Origin: Arthrobacter sp. efr-133-TYG-118
GTDB lineage: Bacteria; Actinomycetota; Actinomycetes; Actinomycetales; Micrococcaceae
Length of the DNA stretch: 64,000 nucleotides
NCBI RefSeq assembly: GCF_030209755.1
Contig: NZ_JARVRH010000018.1
Location: 89,155-153,154 of the forward strand
Reading direction: 5' to 3'
The position numbers were made by a program, and so were the translations under genes. The notes under the pieces were generated by a model. It ran no database searches. It was not told where the DNA came from and saw only the letters and a list, made by a program, of their open reading frames with translations. How positions within the stretch are numbered: the first letter of the stretch is position 1; every line of letters starts with the position of its first letter. This document shows positions 16,293 to 24,613 of the stretch, piece after piece.

Positions 16293-17771
16293 GTGCCTCA
16301 AAAAACCACAACCGACCTTCAGCGTGAGCCGGGAACCCTGGCTGCGCCCAGTACCGCTACAACTTCCGAAAACCTCAGTGCCGAGGGCTACCAGAAGACC
16401 CTGAGCCGCCGCCACGTCACGATGATCGCGATGGGCGGGGCGATCGGCGTCGGCCTCTTCATGGGCGCGGGTGGACGCCTGGCTTCCACCGGCCCGGCCC
16501 TCATTTTCTCCTACGCCATTGCCGGCGTCATCGCCTACCTGCTGATGCGGGCCCTCGGCGAACTGATCATGTATCGCCAGACCTCCGGCTCTTTTGTCAG
16601 CTACGCCGGTGAAATGTTCGGCAAAAAGGGTGCCTTCCTCTCCGGTTGGATGTACTTCATCAACTGGGCCATGACGGGTATCGCCGAACTCATTGCCATC
16701 GGCCTGTACTTCCAGTTCTTCTTCCCGAACGTTCCCGTTGAACTGTCCGCCATCGCCGCGCTGGTGCTGCTGGTTGCCGTGAACCTGTTCAGCGTCAAGG
16801 CCTTCGGCGAGTTCGAATTCTGGGCTTCCTGCCTCAAGGTCGCCGCGATCCTGATCTTCCTGGCCGTGGGCACCTTCATGGTGGTCACGAACGCGCAGGT
16901 CGGCACTGGCCACGCTTCGGTGGGGAACCTCTTCGCTGCCGACGGCGGCATGTTCCCCAAGGGCGGCCTGGTGATGATCCTGGTCCTGAACGCCGTGATC
17001 TTCGCTTACAACGCCATCGAACTGGTCGGCATTACCGCTGGCGAGATGCAGAACCCGGAACGCGAAGTGCCCAAGGCGATCCGCGCCGTCGTGATCCGCA
17101 TTGTGGTTTTCTACGTCGGTTCCGTCACCCTGCTGGCGATGCTCCTGCCCTCCGACCAGTACCACGCGGGCACCTCCCCGTTCGTCACGGTCTTCGGCCA
17201 GATGGGCTTGCCGTGGATGGGTGACGTCATGAACATGATCGTCATCACCGCTGCGCTGTCCTCGTGCAACTCGGGCCTGTACTCGATCGGCCGCATCTTC
17301 CGCACCATGGCCAACAATGGACATGCCCCCAAGTGGCTCACCAAGATGTCCACCCGCCACGTGCCGTACGCAGCCATCCTGGCAATCGGCGCCGTGTACC
17401 TCGTGGGCATCCTGCTCAACATCTGGTTGGGCGGTTCGCACGCCTTCGACCTCGCGCTGAACACAGCCTCGATCGGCGTGATCTTCACGTGGGGCTCGAT
17501 TTTCGCCAGCCAGATCGCCCTGCGCAAGAAGAAGGGCAACGTTTCCAGCCTGCCGATGCCGGGTTCACCGTGGACCAGCTGGGTTGGCCTGATCGCCCTG
17601 TTGGCCATCACCGTGCTGATCGGCATGGACACCATGACGGACAAGGCCACGGGCGAGGTGTTCCTCCTGGGCCTCTGGACCCTGGCGACCATCCCGTTCT
17701 TCGCCCTCGTGCTGTGGCTGGGCTGGCAGAAGGTCAAGAACAACGAGCCGAAGAGCGAGCTGTTTAGCTAG
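16293..17771 (+). CDS. APC-superfamily amino acid permease (AAT family)
   Basis: A 492-residue transporter with 12 predicted helices. The AAT-family signature begins LSRRHVTMIAMGGAIGVGLF (about residues 37-56), followed by AGVIAYLLMRALGELIMY and ELVGITAGEMQNPEREVPKA (about 248-267), which are typical of proton-coupled permeases for neutral or aromatic amino acids, asparagine, GABA and similar. The exact substrate cannot be read from the sequence. GTG 16293 follows AAGGAACAGCT. It is monocistronic: upstream is the divergent CPBP protease and downstream a 60-nt repeat and a hairpin. Confidence 0.92.
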   Translation: MPQKTTTDLQREPGTLAAPSTATTSENLSAEGYQKTLSRRHVTMIAMGGAIGVGLFMGAGGRLASTGPALIFSYAIAGVIAYLLMRALGELIMYRQTSGSFVSYAGEMFGKKGAFLSGWMYFINWAMTGIAELIAIGLYFQFFFPNVPVELSAIAALVLLVAVNLFSVKAFGEFEFWASCLKVAAILIFLAVGTFMVVTNAQVGTGHASVGNLFAADGGMFPKGGLVMILVLNAVIFAYNAIELVGITAGEMQNPEREVPKAIRAVVIRIVVFYVGSVTLLAMLLPSDQYHAGTSPFVTVFGQMGLPWMGDVMNMIVITAALSSCNSGLYSIGRIFRTMANNGHAPKWLTKMSTRHVPYAAILAIGAVYLVGILLNIWLGGSHAFDLALNTASIGVIFTWGSIFASQIALRKKKGNVSSLPMPGSPWTSWVGLIALLAITVLIGMDTMTDKATGEVFLLGLWTLATIPFFALVLWLGWQKVKNNEPKSELFS

Positions 17772-17831
17772 TCCCCACCGGCTCCCAACCTTCGCAAGCT
17801 CAGGTCGGGGCCCTCGCCGGCGTGGGCCCAC
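17772..17831 (+). repeat. 60-nt post-stop element, copy 1
   Basis: It starts TCCCCACCGG one base after the permease TAG and ends CGTGGGCCCAC. It aligns without gaps to 50691-50750, sharing TCCCCACCG, TCGCAAGCTC and GGCGTGGGCCCAC. The ends CCCAC and GTGGG can pair. Confidence 0.8.
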
Positions 17832-17833
17832 CG

Positions 17834-17875
17834 ACGACGGCGGGCGCCTCCCGCTCCGGGGGCGCCTGCCGTCGT
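17834..17875. terminator. Hairpin terminator between permease and dienelactone hydrolase genes
   Basis: ACGACGGCGGGCGCC (17834-17848) pairs with GGCGCCTGCCGTCGT (17861-17875) with one mismatch. It lies between two convergent genes and can serve both. Confidence 0.75.
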
Positions 17876-17889
17876 ACTCTGTTCAGGCC

Positions 17890-18615
17890 CTAGTCCCTCA
17901 GGTACTTCGCGAAGTGGTCCTCGATCCGCTGCCAGGCTTCCGGAGCTGCCGCCGGATCCGGCTTGATGCCCATAACCCGCATCAAAGGCCGCAGTGGCCG
18001 GGGCCCGACCGGAACGTCGTTCATGAAGGCGTGGCCCGCCGTCGGGAATTCCTTGACGTCGTGCTCGATCCCGAGGTTCGTCAACACAGCCTCCAACTTC
18101 GCGGCGGCTCCCGGCATCGTCCGGTCCTTGCCTCCGTAGTTGGCCACCACGGGGCATGCTCCCTCCAAAGCCTGCTCCAGGTGCCGGGGCAGCCGGCCGT
18201 AGTTCACGGAGGCCGCGTCGAAGTCGTCGTGGGCCGCGAGCAGGGCGAAGGCGCCGCCCATGCAGAATCCGATGACCCCCACCTTTCCTGTGCACCGGGC
18301 ATCGCTGCGGAGCCAGGAGCGTGCCGTGGACACATCCGTGAATGCCCGGCCCGTGCCCGACACAAGGGAGCGCATCGTCGCCACGAGGCAGCGCCTCGCG
18401 CCGCCGTCGCTATAGAGGTCGACGGCGAGAGTCAGGTAGCCCGCCGCGGCGAGCCGGTCGGCGTGGCGGCGCATCATGTCGTCGAGCCCAAAGGCTTCAT
18501 GGATAAGTACGACGCCGGGAAACGGCCCCTCGCCGTCGGGCTCGGCAAGGTAACCCTGCAGGGTCCGCGAGCCTCCGGCCGCGACGCTTTCCTCGCTCAA
18601 GTCGATGTGCACCAT
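17890..18615 (-). CDS. Dienelactone hydrolase family protein
   Basis: A 241-residue alpha/beta hydrolase. The nucleophile motif is GVIGFCMGGAFALLAAHDDF with Cys in place of the usual Ser (about residue 117), as in true dienelactone hydrolases. The acid is probably in GGKDRTMPG and the His in PTAGHAFMND. The N-terminal ESVAAGGSRTLQGYLAEP is usual for the family. It may open lactones of aromatic breakdown, but members have many substrates. ATG 18615 is divergent from the SRPBCC gene at 18702. No aromatic ring-cleavage gene is adjacent. Confidence 0.88.
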   Translation of the reverse strand: MVHIDLSEESVAAGGSRTLQGYLAEPDGEGPFPGVVLIHEAFGLDDMMRRHADRLAAAGYLTLAVDLYSDGGARRCLVATMRSLVSGTGRAFTDVSTARSWLRSDARCTGKVGVIGFCMGGAFALLAAHDDFDAASVNYGRLPRHLEQALEGACPVVANYGGKDRTMPGAAAKLEAVLTNLGIEHDVKEFPTAGHAFMNDVPVGPRPLRPLMRVMGIKPDPAAAPEAWQRIEDHFAKYLRD

Positions 18616-18701
18616 GGATGCAATCCTGCCAGACCGCGCAAGTGTCTTGTCGGCTGTTTTTGTCAGCTGTTTTTGTCGGCGGTCGCCGATAGGCTCGATG
18701 C

Positions 18702-19160
18702 ATGGACCACAGCACCACGCTCAGCCAGCACGTCAACGCCTCCCGGGAGAAAGTCTGGGCCGTGATCTCCGACATTCCCGGCTCGGCCAAGACCCTGTCT
18801 GGTGTCAAAGCCATTCAGATGCTCAGCGAGGGACCTTATGGTGAGGGCACGCGTTGGAAGGAAACCCGCGCCATGATGGGCAGGGAGGAAACCGTGGAAA
18901 TGCACGTTTCCCAGTGCGATCCTCCGCGCGGCACCACGGTCACTGCACGGCAGGGCGGTGCGGACTACACCACCCGCTTCACCCTGGAAGAGCGCGACGG
19001 CGGGACCGAACTTGCGTTGTTCTTCGGCGCCGAGGTCCTCAAGCCGACTTTCTTCGGCAAGGTCATGATGGCCGCGTTCGGAAAGCTTGGGATGAGTGTC
19101 ACTCGCAAGGCGCTCGCGAAGGATCTCGCCGACATCGCGGCGAAAGCGGAGGCGCTCTGA
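18702..19160 (+). CDS. SRPBCC (START-like) family protein
   Basis: A 152-residue START-like ligand-binding protein of the polyketide cyclase/dehydrase type. It begins STTLSQHVNASREKVWAVIS, the usual first strand and helix. The middle TTRFTLEERDGGTELALFF and a long C-terminal helix complete the helix-grip fold. Function unknown; members bind hydrophobic small molecules or act as cyclases and lipid carriers. Its TGA overlaps the ATG of the pentapeptide gene (19158-19162), which means the two proteins are probably made together. Confidence 0.87.
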   Translation: MDHSTTLSQHVNASREKVWAVISDIPGSAKTLSGVKAIQMLSEGPYGEGTRWKETRAMMGREETVEMHVSQCDPPRGTTVTARQGGADYTTRFTLEERDGGTELALFFGAEVLKPTFFGKVMMAAFGKLGMSVTRKALAKDLADIAAKAEAL

Positions 19161-19819
19161 TGGCTGCGGTCGCCAAGGTGACGGCACCCCGGATTTCCCC
19201 GATCAGGCTTGACGAGCTCCGCGACGATCCCGCGCCGGACTTCCAGCGCGGCGAGCGGTACGACGGCGTCCGCCTCACCCGTGCCGTGGCTGACGGAGCG
19301 GAGCTGAGTGGAGCGGACTTCATCGAGTGTGAATTCAACGGAGTCTCCTTCAACGAAGCCCAACTGCGTGGCGCGACCTTCCGGGATTGCATCCTGAATG
19401 AGCCCTACGCGCCGGTATTTACGGCTGCGCGCACTTCGTGGCGTGAAGTGGAGATCAGCAACCCTCGTTGGGGTTCAGCGGAGATGTACGAGGGCGCCTG
19501 GCATTCGGTGAAGATCGACGGCGGCAAGCTGGACTTCCTGAACCTGCGTGGATCCAAGCTCACGGATGTGGTGATCACGGGCTGCATCATCAACGAGCTC
19601 GACCTCGCGGCTTGCACCGCGACGCGGGTGGTGCTCAAAGACTGCACCATCGGGACGCTGGATGTCACAGGGGCCAAGCTCAAGGATGTGGACCTGCGTG
19701 GCTCGGACTTCCGGATGATCAATGGACTTGGCGGCTTGTCCGGCGTGGTCATTGACGATTACCAGCTCAGCCTGTTGGCACCCCTTTTGGCCGGACACCT
19801 GGGTATCCGGGTGATCTGA
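19160..19819 (+). CDS. Pentapeptide-repeat protein
   Basis: A 219-residue protein with pentapeptide A(D/N)LXX-type repeats forming a right-handed beta helix. Repeats are seen in ELSGADFIECEFNGVSF, AQLRGATFRDC (about residues 75-85), KLDFLNLRGSKLTDVVI and AKLKDVDLRGSDFRM (about 174-188). Some pentapeptide proteins mimic DNA and protect gyrase from quinolones, but most have unknown roles, and the irregular repeats here do not point to that. It is translationally coupled to the SRPBCC gene. Followed by 133 bases that carry a PaaR-type operator for the next operon. Confidence 0.88.
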   Translation: MAAVAKVTAPRISPIRLDELRDDPAPDFQRGERYDGVRLTRAVADGAELSGADFIECEFNGVSFNEAQLRGATFRDCILNEPYAPVFTAARTSWREVEISNPRWGSAEMYEGAWHSVKIDGGKLDFLNLRGSKLTDVVITGCIINELDLAACTATRVVLKDCTIGTLDVTGAKLKDVDLRGSDFRMINGLGGLSGVVIDDYQLSLLAPLLAGHLGIRVI

Positions 19820-19894
19820 GTGGAGCAACGGGGTCGCGAGGTGACGGTTGACGACGTGACGGTTGACCGCGGGGCGGCGCCGTGTAATCTTTAT

Positions 19895-19916
19895 AGAACG
19901 AACGGTCGGTAAATTA
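19895..19916. promoter_or_regulatory. Candidate PaaR (TetR-type) operator O1 before the thiolase operon
   Basis: CGAACGGTCGGTAA lies at 19899-19912, 37 bases before the thiolase start. It shares GAACGGTCGGT with the site before paaR (37200) and CGAACGG-CGGT with the site before paaZ (33113). Confidence 0.65.
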
Positions 19917-19952
19917 TTCACCGGCCCCGCTCCCTTCGCGAAGGATGTTCTC

Positions 19953-21176
19953 ATGGTCGAGGCTTTTCTTGTTGGCGGTGCCCGCACCCCTGTAGGCCGT
20001 TACGGCGGCGCGCTTTCCGCGGTCCGGCCCGATGACCTGGCAGCCCTCGTGGTCCGCGAAGCCGTGGCCCGTGCCGGCGTCGACCCCGACGCGATCGATG
20101 AAGTCATCCTGGGCAACGCCAACGGCGCCGGCGAGGAAAACCGCAATGTTGCCCGCATGGCCACCCTCCTGGCGGGACTTCCCATCCATATCCCCGGCAT
20201 TACGGTTAACCGCCTGTGTGCCTCCGGCATGAGCGCCATCATCATGGCCAGCCACATGATCAAGGCCGGTGCGGCGGACATCGTGGTGGCAGGCGGCGCC
20301 GAGTCGATGAGCCGGGCCCCGTGGGTGCAGGAGAAGCCCTCCACGGCCTTCGCCAAGCCTGGCCAGATCTTCGACACGTCCATCGGCTGGCGCTTCGCCA
20401 ACCCCCTTTTCAGCAAGGGCGAGCTGTCCCGCGGCGGCAAGATGACGTATTCCATGCCTGAAACTGCTGAGGAAGTTGCCCGCCTGGACGGCATCTCCCG
20501 CGAGGACGCCGATGCCTTCGCCGTACGCTCGCACGAGCGCGCGCTTGCTGCCATCGCCGGCGGTCGCTTCAAAGAAGAGATCGTGCCGGTCACCGTGAAG
20601 ACCCGCAAGGGCGAAACCGTGGTGGACACCGACGAAGGCCCGCGCGAGGGAACCACCATGGAGGTCCTCGCCGGGCTCCGTCCAGTGGTTCCCGGCGGCT
20701 CGGTTGTCACGGCGGGAAACTCCTCCTCGCTCAACGACGGCGCGTCAGCCATCATCGTCGCGTCCGAGGCTGCCATCGAAAGGTTCGGCCTCACCCCGCG
20801 GGCCCGCATCATCGACGGCGGCTCGGCGGGCTGTGAACCGGAAATCATGGGCATCGGCCCTGTTCCGGCCACCCAGAAGATCCTGGGCCGTTCCAGACTC
20901 ACGGTCGGCGACCTTGGCGCCGTCGAACTCAATGAAGCGTTCGCGACACAATCGCTCGCGAGCATGCGGCGTCTGGGCCTGGATCCTGACATCGTGAACC
21001 TCGACGGCGGTGCGATCTCCCTGGGGCATCCGCTCGGTTCCAGCGGCTCACGTATCGCGATCACCTTGCTGGGCCGCATGGAACGTGAGCTGGGCACCGC
21101 CGACCGGAAGATCGGCCTCGCGACGATGTGCATCGGCGTCGGGCAGGGCGCCGCCATTCTCCTGGAAGGCATGTAA
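19953..21176 (+). CDS. Acetyl-CoA acetyltransferase, probable 3-oxoadipyl-CoA thiolase of phenylacetate degradation (PaaJ type)
   Basis: A 407-residue thiolase. It should cleave 3-oxoadipyl-CoA or 3-oxo-5,6-dehydrosuberyl-CoA with CoA to give acetyl-CoA. The nucleophile is Cys89 in VNRLCASGM, the His is in GGAISLGHPLGSSGSR, and the second Cys is in ATMCIGVGQGAA. I start at ATG 19953 (GAAGG site upstream); the N-terminus VEAFLVGGARTPVGRYGG is full length. The TetR operator 37 bases upstream and the adjoining hydratase and dehydrogenase support a role in the phenylacetate pathway. A general fatty-acid thiolase remains possible. Its stop overlaps the next start (TAATG). Confidence 0.9.
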   Translation: MVEAFLVGGARTPVGRYGGALSAVRPDDLAALVVREAVARAGVDPDAIDEVILGNANGAGEENRNVARMATLLAGLPIHIPGITVNRLCASGMSAIIMASHMIKAGAADIVVAGGAESMSRAPWVQEKPSTAFAKPGQIFDTSIGWRFANPLFSKGELSRGGKMTYSMPETAEEVARLDGISREDADAFAVRSHERALAAIAGGRFKEEIVPVTVKTRKGETVVDTDEGPREGTTMEVLAGLRPVVPGGSVVTAGNSSSLNDGASAIIVASEAAIERFGLTPRARIIDGGSAGCEPEIMGIGPVPATQKILGRSRLTVGDLGAVELNEAFATQSLASMRRLGLDPDIVNLDGGAISLGHPLGSSGSRIAITLLGRMERELGTADRKIGLATMCIGVGQGAAILLEGM

Positions 21177-21967
21177 TGGCGTTGAACCCCGAGGAATTCG
21201 CAACGTTGCTCATCGAGGACCGCGAGGACCGCGTCATTGTCCTCCTGAACCGGCCCGAGGTCCGCAACGCGATCGACCAGCAGATGGTGGACGAACTCCA
21301 TCAGGTGTGCGATTACCTTGAACGCGAGCCCAAAATCCTGATCATTGCCGGCGTCGAAGGCGTCTTTGCATCGGGCGCAGACATCGGCCAGCTGAGGGAA
21401 CGCCGCCGCGACGACGCCTTGCGCGGCATCAACTCCACCATCTTCGTGCGGATTGCGAAGCTGCCCATGCCCGTCATCGCGGCCCTGGACGGCTATTGCC
21501 TAGGCGGCGGTGCCGAACTCGCCTACGCCGCGGACTTCCGCATCGGTACGCCCGGCCTGCGCATCGGCAACCCGGAAACCGGACTGGGCATCATGGCCGC
21601 GGCCGGCGCCACGTGGCGACTCAAGGAACTCGTGGGGGAGCCGATCGCCAAGGAGATCCTCTTGGCGGGCGCCGTCCTCCGCGCCGAGGAAGCCCTCCGC
21701 ATCAATCTCATCACCCAGATCCATGAAGCCCCAGTGCTGATGGAAGCGGCCCACAACCTCGCTGACCGGATCGGCCGGCAAGACCCCTTGGCCGTGCGGA
21801 TCACCAAGTCCGTGTTCCACGCTCCGGCCGAAGCTCACCCCGTGATCGACACCCTGGCCCAGGGCATGCTTTTCGAATCGCAAGCCAAGTTCGACCGCAT
21901 GCAGGCGTTCCTGGACAAAAAGAGCGCTAAGCAATCCAGCGACAACCCAGACAGGACCCGAAAATGA
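21176..21967 (+). CDS. Enoyl-CoA hydratase/isomerase, probable PaaF or PaaG
   Basis: A 263-residue crotonase. The first oxyanion motif is GVEGVFASGADIGQLR (about residues 58-73), the second LDGYCLGGGAELAYAAD (about 103-119), and the acidic catalytic residue region is IGNPETGLGIMAAAGAT. In the phenylacetate pathway PaaG isomerises the ring epoxide and PaaF hydrates the unsaturated CoA ester; which applies cannot be decided here. ATG 21176 overlaps the thiolase stop. It is followed by the hydroxyacyl-CoA dehydrogenase with a 4-base ATGA overlap (21964-21967), so all three are one operon. Confidence 0.9.
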   Translation: MALNPEEFATLLIEDREDRVIVLLNRPEVRNAIDQQMVDELHQVCDYLEREPKILIIAGVEGVFASGADIGQLRERRRDDALRGINSTIFVRIAKLPMPVIAALDGYCLGGGAELAYAADFRIGTPGLRIGNPETGLGIMAAAGATWRLKELVGEPIAKEILLAGAVLRAEEALRINLITQIHEAPVLMEAAHNLADRIGRQDPLAVRITKSVFHAPAEAHPVIDTLAQGMLFESQAKFDRMQAFLDKKSAKQSSDNPDRTRK

Positions 21968-22827
21968 CAGCAACGCCCGCCATCCCGCATGTTGTCGGTG
22001 TCCTCGGCGGTGGCCGCATGGGCGCCGGGATCGCCCATGCTTTCCTGATCAAGGGCGCTACCGTGATCGTCGTCGAGCGCGACCACGAATCCGCCGCTGG
22101 AGCGCAGGGTCGCGTTGCCGAGGCTGTGGCCAAGTCCGCCGCCCGAGGCACACTGACGGAAACCGCTCAAGAGGCCCTGTCTCGATTCAGCACCTCCACC
22201 GACTATGACTCCTTCGTCCATTGCGGGCTCGTGGTCGAAGCCGTGCCCGAAGACTACGAACTCAAGGTTGCGGCCCTCAAGGCTGTGGAGGAGCACCTCT
22301 CCGCTGACGCCTTCCTCGCCTCCAACACCTCGTCGCTCTCCGTGACCGGCCTCGCTTCGCAGCTCCGGCGGCCCGCCAATTTCGTGGGCCTGCACTTCTT
22401 CAACCCGGTCCCGGCTTCAACGCTCATCGAGGTGGTCCTGGCCAAGGAGACTTCGCCGGAGCTCGCCGCCACGGCGAAAAGCTGGACCGAGGCACTCGGC
22501 AAGACCGCCGTCGTCGTCAATGATGCGCCCGGCTTTGCCTCGTCCCGGCTGGGCGTCGCGATCGCACTTGAGGCGATGCGCATGGTGGAAGAAGGCGTGG
22601 CCTCCGCGGAGGACATCGACGCCGCCATGGTGCTCGGCTACAAGCACCCCACGGGACCGCTCAAGACCACGGACATCGTGGGCCTGGACGTGCGCCTCGG
22701 CATCGCCGAGTACCTGCATTCGACGCTGGGGGAGCGCTTCGCCCCGCCGCAGATCCTGCGCGACAAGGTTGCTCGCGGCGAGCTGGGACGCAAGACCGGC
22801 AAGGGATTCTTCGACTGGACTGAGTAG
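21964..22827 (+). CDS. 3-hydroxyacyl-CoA dehydrogenase, probable PaaH
   Basis: A 287-residue NAD-dependent dehydrogenase. The Rossmann motif is VGVLGGGRMGAGIAHAF (about residues 11-27). The catalytic His and its context are FVGLHFFNPVPAS (about 140-152), and the C-terminal domain has DAPGFASSRLGVAIALEAMR. It oxidises 3-hydroxyadipyl-CoA or a similar ester to the 3-oxo form used by the thiolase two genes upstream. Normal length for single-function PaaH/Hbd proteins. It is the last gene of the operon; copy B of the 66-bp palindrome begins 11 bases after its stop and may end transcription. Confidence 0.91.
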   Translation: MTATPAIPHVVGVLGGGRMGAGIAHAFLIKGATVIVVERDHESAAGAQGRVAEAVAKSAARGTLTETAQEALSRFSTSTDYDSFVHCGLVVEAVPEDYELKVAALKAVEEHLSADAFLASNTSSLSVTGLASQLRRPANFVGLHFFNPVPASTLIEVVLAKETSPELAATAKSWTEALGKTAVVVNDAPGFASSRLGVAIALEAMRMVEEGVASAEDIDAAMVLGYKHPTGPLKTTDIVGLDVRLGIAEYLHSTLGERFAPPQILRDKVARGELGRKTGKGFFDWTE

Positions 22828-22837
22828 CCTCTGTTGG

Positions 22838-22903
22838 CCCAACTGACTCGCATTTGTTGTCGTTTTCAAGCCCCATAACGACAACAAATGCGAGCTAGTT
22901 GGG
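22838..22903. repeat. 66-bp palindromic element, copy B
   Basis: Arms CCCAACTGACTCGCATTTG... and ...CAAATGCGAGCTAGTTGGG pair over 27 bases with a two-base mismatch (GA against AG) and a 12-base loop. It is identical over all 66 bases to copy C at 23903. Its right end contains the stop codon of the DUF559 gene. Confidence 0.92.
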
Positions 22904-23839
22904 GGTCCAGCCTCGGTCCAAAAGCACGGCACGGACTTTCGCGACGGCGGACCGTGCATCGTTCTCCATGTGCCGTTTGGAGATCCTCACCAAGTGCCAG
23001 CCCGCACGGGCGAAATCCTCTTCTCGGGCGATGTCCCGGACTATCTGGGCCGGCTCGGAATGCGGTTCGCCGTCGTATTCGACCGCCACACGGTGTTCCG
23101 GATAGGCCAGATCCGGTTGACGTACGACGCCGGCACCTAGCTCAGTGGCTACGTTCAGTTGGGGTTCGGGCAGTCCGGCGTTTTCGAGGGCCAGCCGGAG
23201 CCGCGTTTCGGGCGCCGAGTCTGAGCCGATCCGCGCCTGTTCGAGGGCCAGGCGCGCCTTGCGGATCCCGGGAGTTCCTTTGTGCCGGTCCAGCATTTCG
23301 GCCAGTTGTTCCAATGTTGCGTACGGCTCTGTCCGGCCTTCAAATTCCGGCCGGGGGATCCGCACCAGATGGTCGGCGACGACGGTCAGTTCGTCAACAC
23401 CCATCTTCCTGGACACATCAAGCCAGGTCCGGGTGCGCGTAGTGACCAGAAGACCGTCAAGACTGGTGATTTCGTCGTCGAAGAACTGCCCCACATGCCC
23501 AACCACTCCGGTTCGTCGAGGAATGGCCATGGTGTCCGGACGCGAAATGTGGATGCGCGTGTCATTGCTGCCTGGCAGGAACCCCGGGAATGACCACAGA
23601 CCGAAGGCCGTGGCGTGCGACGCAGCCGAGAACTCGGTCACCGCCGTGAAAGGCCGGACGAAACTGACGTCCGTCGGCTGCCCTTGGACCAATGCCTGGT
23701 CCGGAACCCTGATGCCCCGGCTTGGCGAGGGCAGCGATCGGTGCCGCAACTGCCGGAGGCTCACACCGGCGTCGACCGCTTCTTGAAAGGTGAACGGGGC
23801 ACACGCCAGCAGCGCCGGCAAGGGTTGCGGGGTCCTCAT
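22895..23839 (-). CDS. DUF559 nuclease-like protein with AbiEi-type N-terminus
   Basis: A 314-residue protein. The C-terminal domain carries VAVEYDGEPHSEPAQIVRDI and GWHLVRISKRHM, the PD-(D/E)xK/Vsr-like DUF559 motif, so a nuclease fold is likely. The N-terminus (EAVDAGVSLRQLRHRSLPSP) resembles the winged-helix start of AbiEi-type proteins. The role is unknown; such genes are common and strain-variable in actinobacteria. I start at ATG 23839. Its last codons TGG ACC CCC AAC TAG run into copy B of the 66-bp palindrome, and copy C lies just upstream of its start, so the gene is bracketed by identical repeats in direct orientation, which hints at mobility or insertion. Confidence 0.82.
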   Translation of the reverse strand: MRTPQPLPALLACAPFTFQEAVDAGVSLRQLRHRSLPSPSRGIRVPDQALVQGQPTDVSFVRPFTAVTEFSAASHATAFGLWSFPGFLPGSNDTRIHISRPDTMAIPRRTGVVGHVGQFFDDEITSLDGLLVTTRTRTWLDVSRKMGVDELTVVADHLVRIPRPEFEGRTEPYATLEQLAEMLDRHKGTPGIRKARLALEQARIGSDSAPETRLRLALENAGLPEPQLNVATELGAGVVRQPDLAYPEHRVAVEYDGEPHSEPAQIVRDIAREEDFARAGWHLVRISKRHMENDARSAVAKVRAVLLDRGWTPN

Positions 23840-23902
23840 CGCCCTATCGTTGCAAATCCTGAAACGCCATTTTGAGTTATCCACAGGCAACCGCCCAGGA
23901 AC

Positions 23903-23968
23903 CCCAACTGACTCGCATTTGTTGTCGTTTTCAAGCCCCATAACGACAACAAATGCGAGCTAGTTGGG
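23903..23968. repeat. 66-bp palindromic element, copy C
   Basis: Identical base for base to copy B at 22838-22903. It occupies the divergent intergenic space between the DUF559 gene and the acetyltransferase gene and ends 17 bases before the GTG start of the latter. Confidence 0.92.
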
Positions 23969-23985
23969 TCGGTTAGGCTGGCTGG

Positions 23986-24579
23986 GTGACTCTCATTGCA
24001 CCCGTGACCCTGGAGGGTCGCTTCGTAACCCTGGAACCACTCAGCCCCGAGCACCACGACGGCTTGGTGGATGCCGCCAAAGACGGCGAATTGTGGAAAC
24101 TCTGGTACACCTCAGTCCCGACGCCGGAGGGCATGGGCGCGGAGATCGACCGCCGGCTCGGGCTGCAGGAGCAAGGATCCATGCTGCCGTTCGCCACCCG
24201 GTTGAAGGCGACCGGCAAGTTGATCGGCATGACCACCTACATGAACATCGACGCCGCTACCCCGCGCGTCGAGATCGGGTCCACGTGGAACGCCGCCTCG
24301 GCACACGGCAGCGGGAGCAATCCCGATTCCAAGCTGCTGCTCCTTCGCCACGCTTTCGAAACCCTTGGCTGCCCTGCCGTCGAATTCCGTACGCACTGGC
24401 TCAACCACCAGTCCCGCGAGGCCATCGCCCGTTTGGGCGCCAAGCAGGACGGCGTCCTCCGGAACCACTCGCGAACTTTGGACGGAGTGCTCCGCGACAC
24501 CGTGGTGTTCTCCATCCTCGAACACGAGTGGCCCGCGGTCCGCACCGGCCTCGAGTTCAGGCTCGCGAAGCGGCCCTGA
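23986..24579 (+). CDS. GNAT family N-acetyltransferase (RimJ/RimL type)
   Basis: A 197-residue acetyltransferase of the RimL-like group. It opens LEGRFVTLEPLSPEHHDGL and has GKLIGMTTYMNID in the central sheet. The last third has AVEFRTHWLNHQSREAIARLG (asparagine and acetyl-CoA region) and KQDGVLRNH. Members acetylate protein N-termini, amino acids or antibiotics; substrate unknown. The usual pyrophosphate loop is changed (SGSNPDSKLLLLRHAF). It starts at GTG 23986, very close to copy C of the palindrome, which must lie in its promoter or leader. Confidence 0.86.
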   Translation: MTLIAPVTLEGRFVTLEPLSPEHHDGLVDAAKDGELWKLWYTSVPTPEGMGAEIDRRLGLQEQGSMLPFATRLKATGKLIGMTTYMNIDAATPRVEIGSTWNAASAHGSGSNPDSKLLLLRHAFETLGCPAVEFRTHWLNHQSREAIARLGAKQDGVLRNHSRTLDGVLRDTVVFSILEHEWPAVRTGLEFRLAKRP

Positions 24580-24613
24580 ACGCGCCCCGGCCCTGCGCCG
24601 CGCCTCGCGCCCG

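Noticed and set aside
16092..17441. The minus-strand open frame upstream of the CPBP protease that runs antisense to the permease
   Set aside because: Only the part from 16091 downwards has a recognisable protease; the rest is His/Gly/Gln-rich shadow sequence of the amino acid permease.
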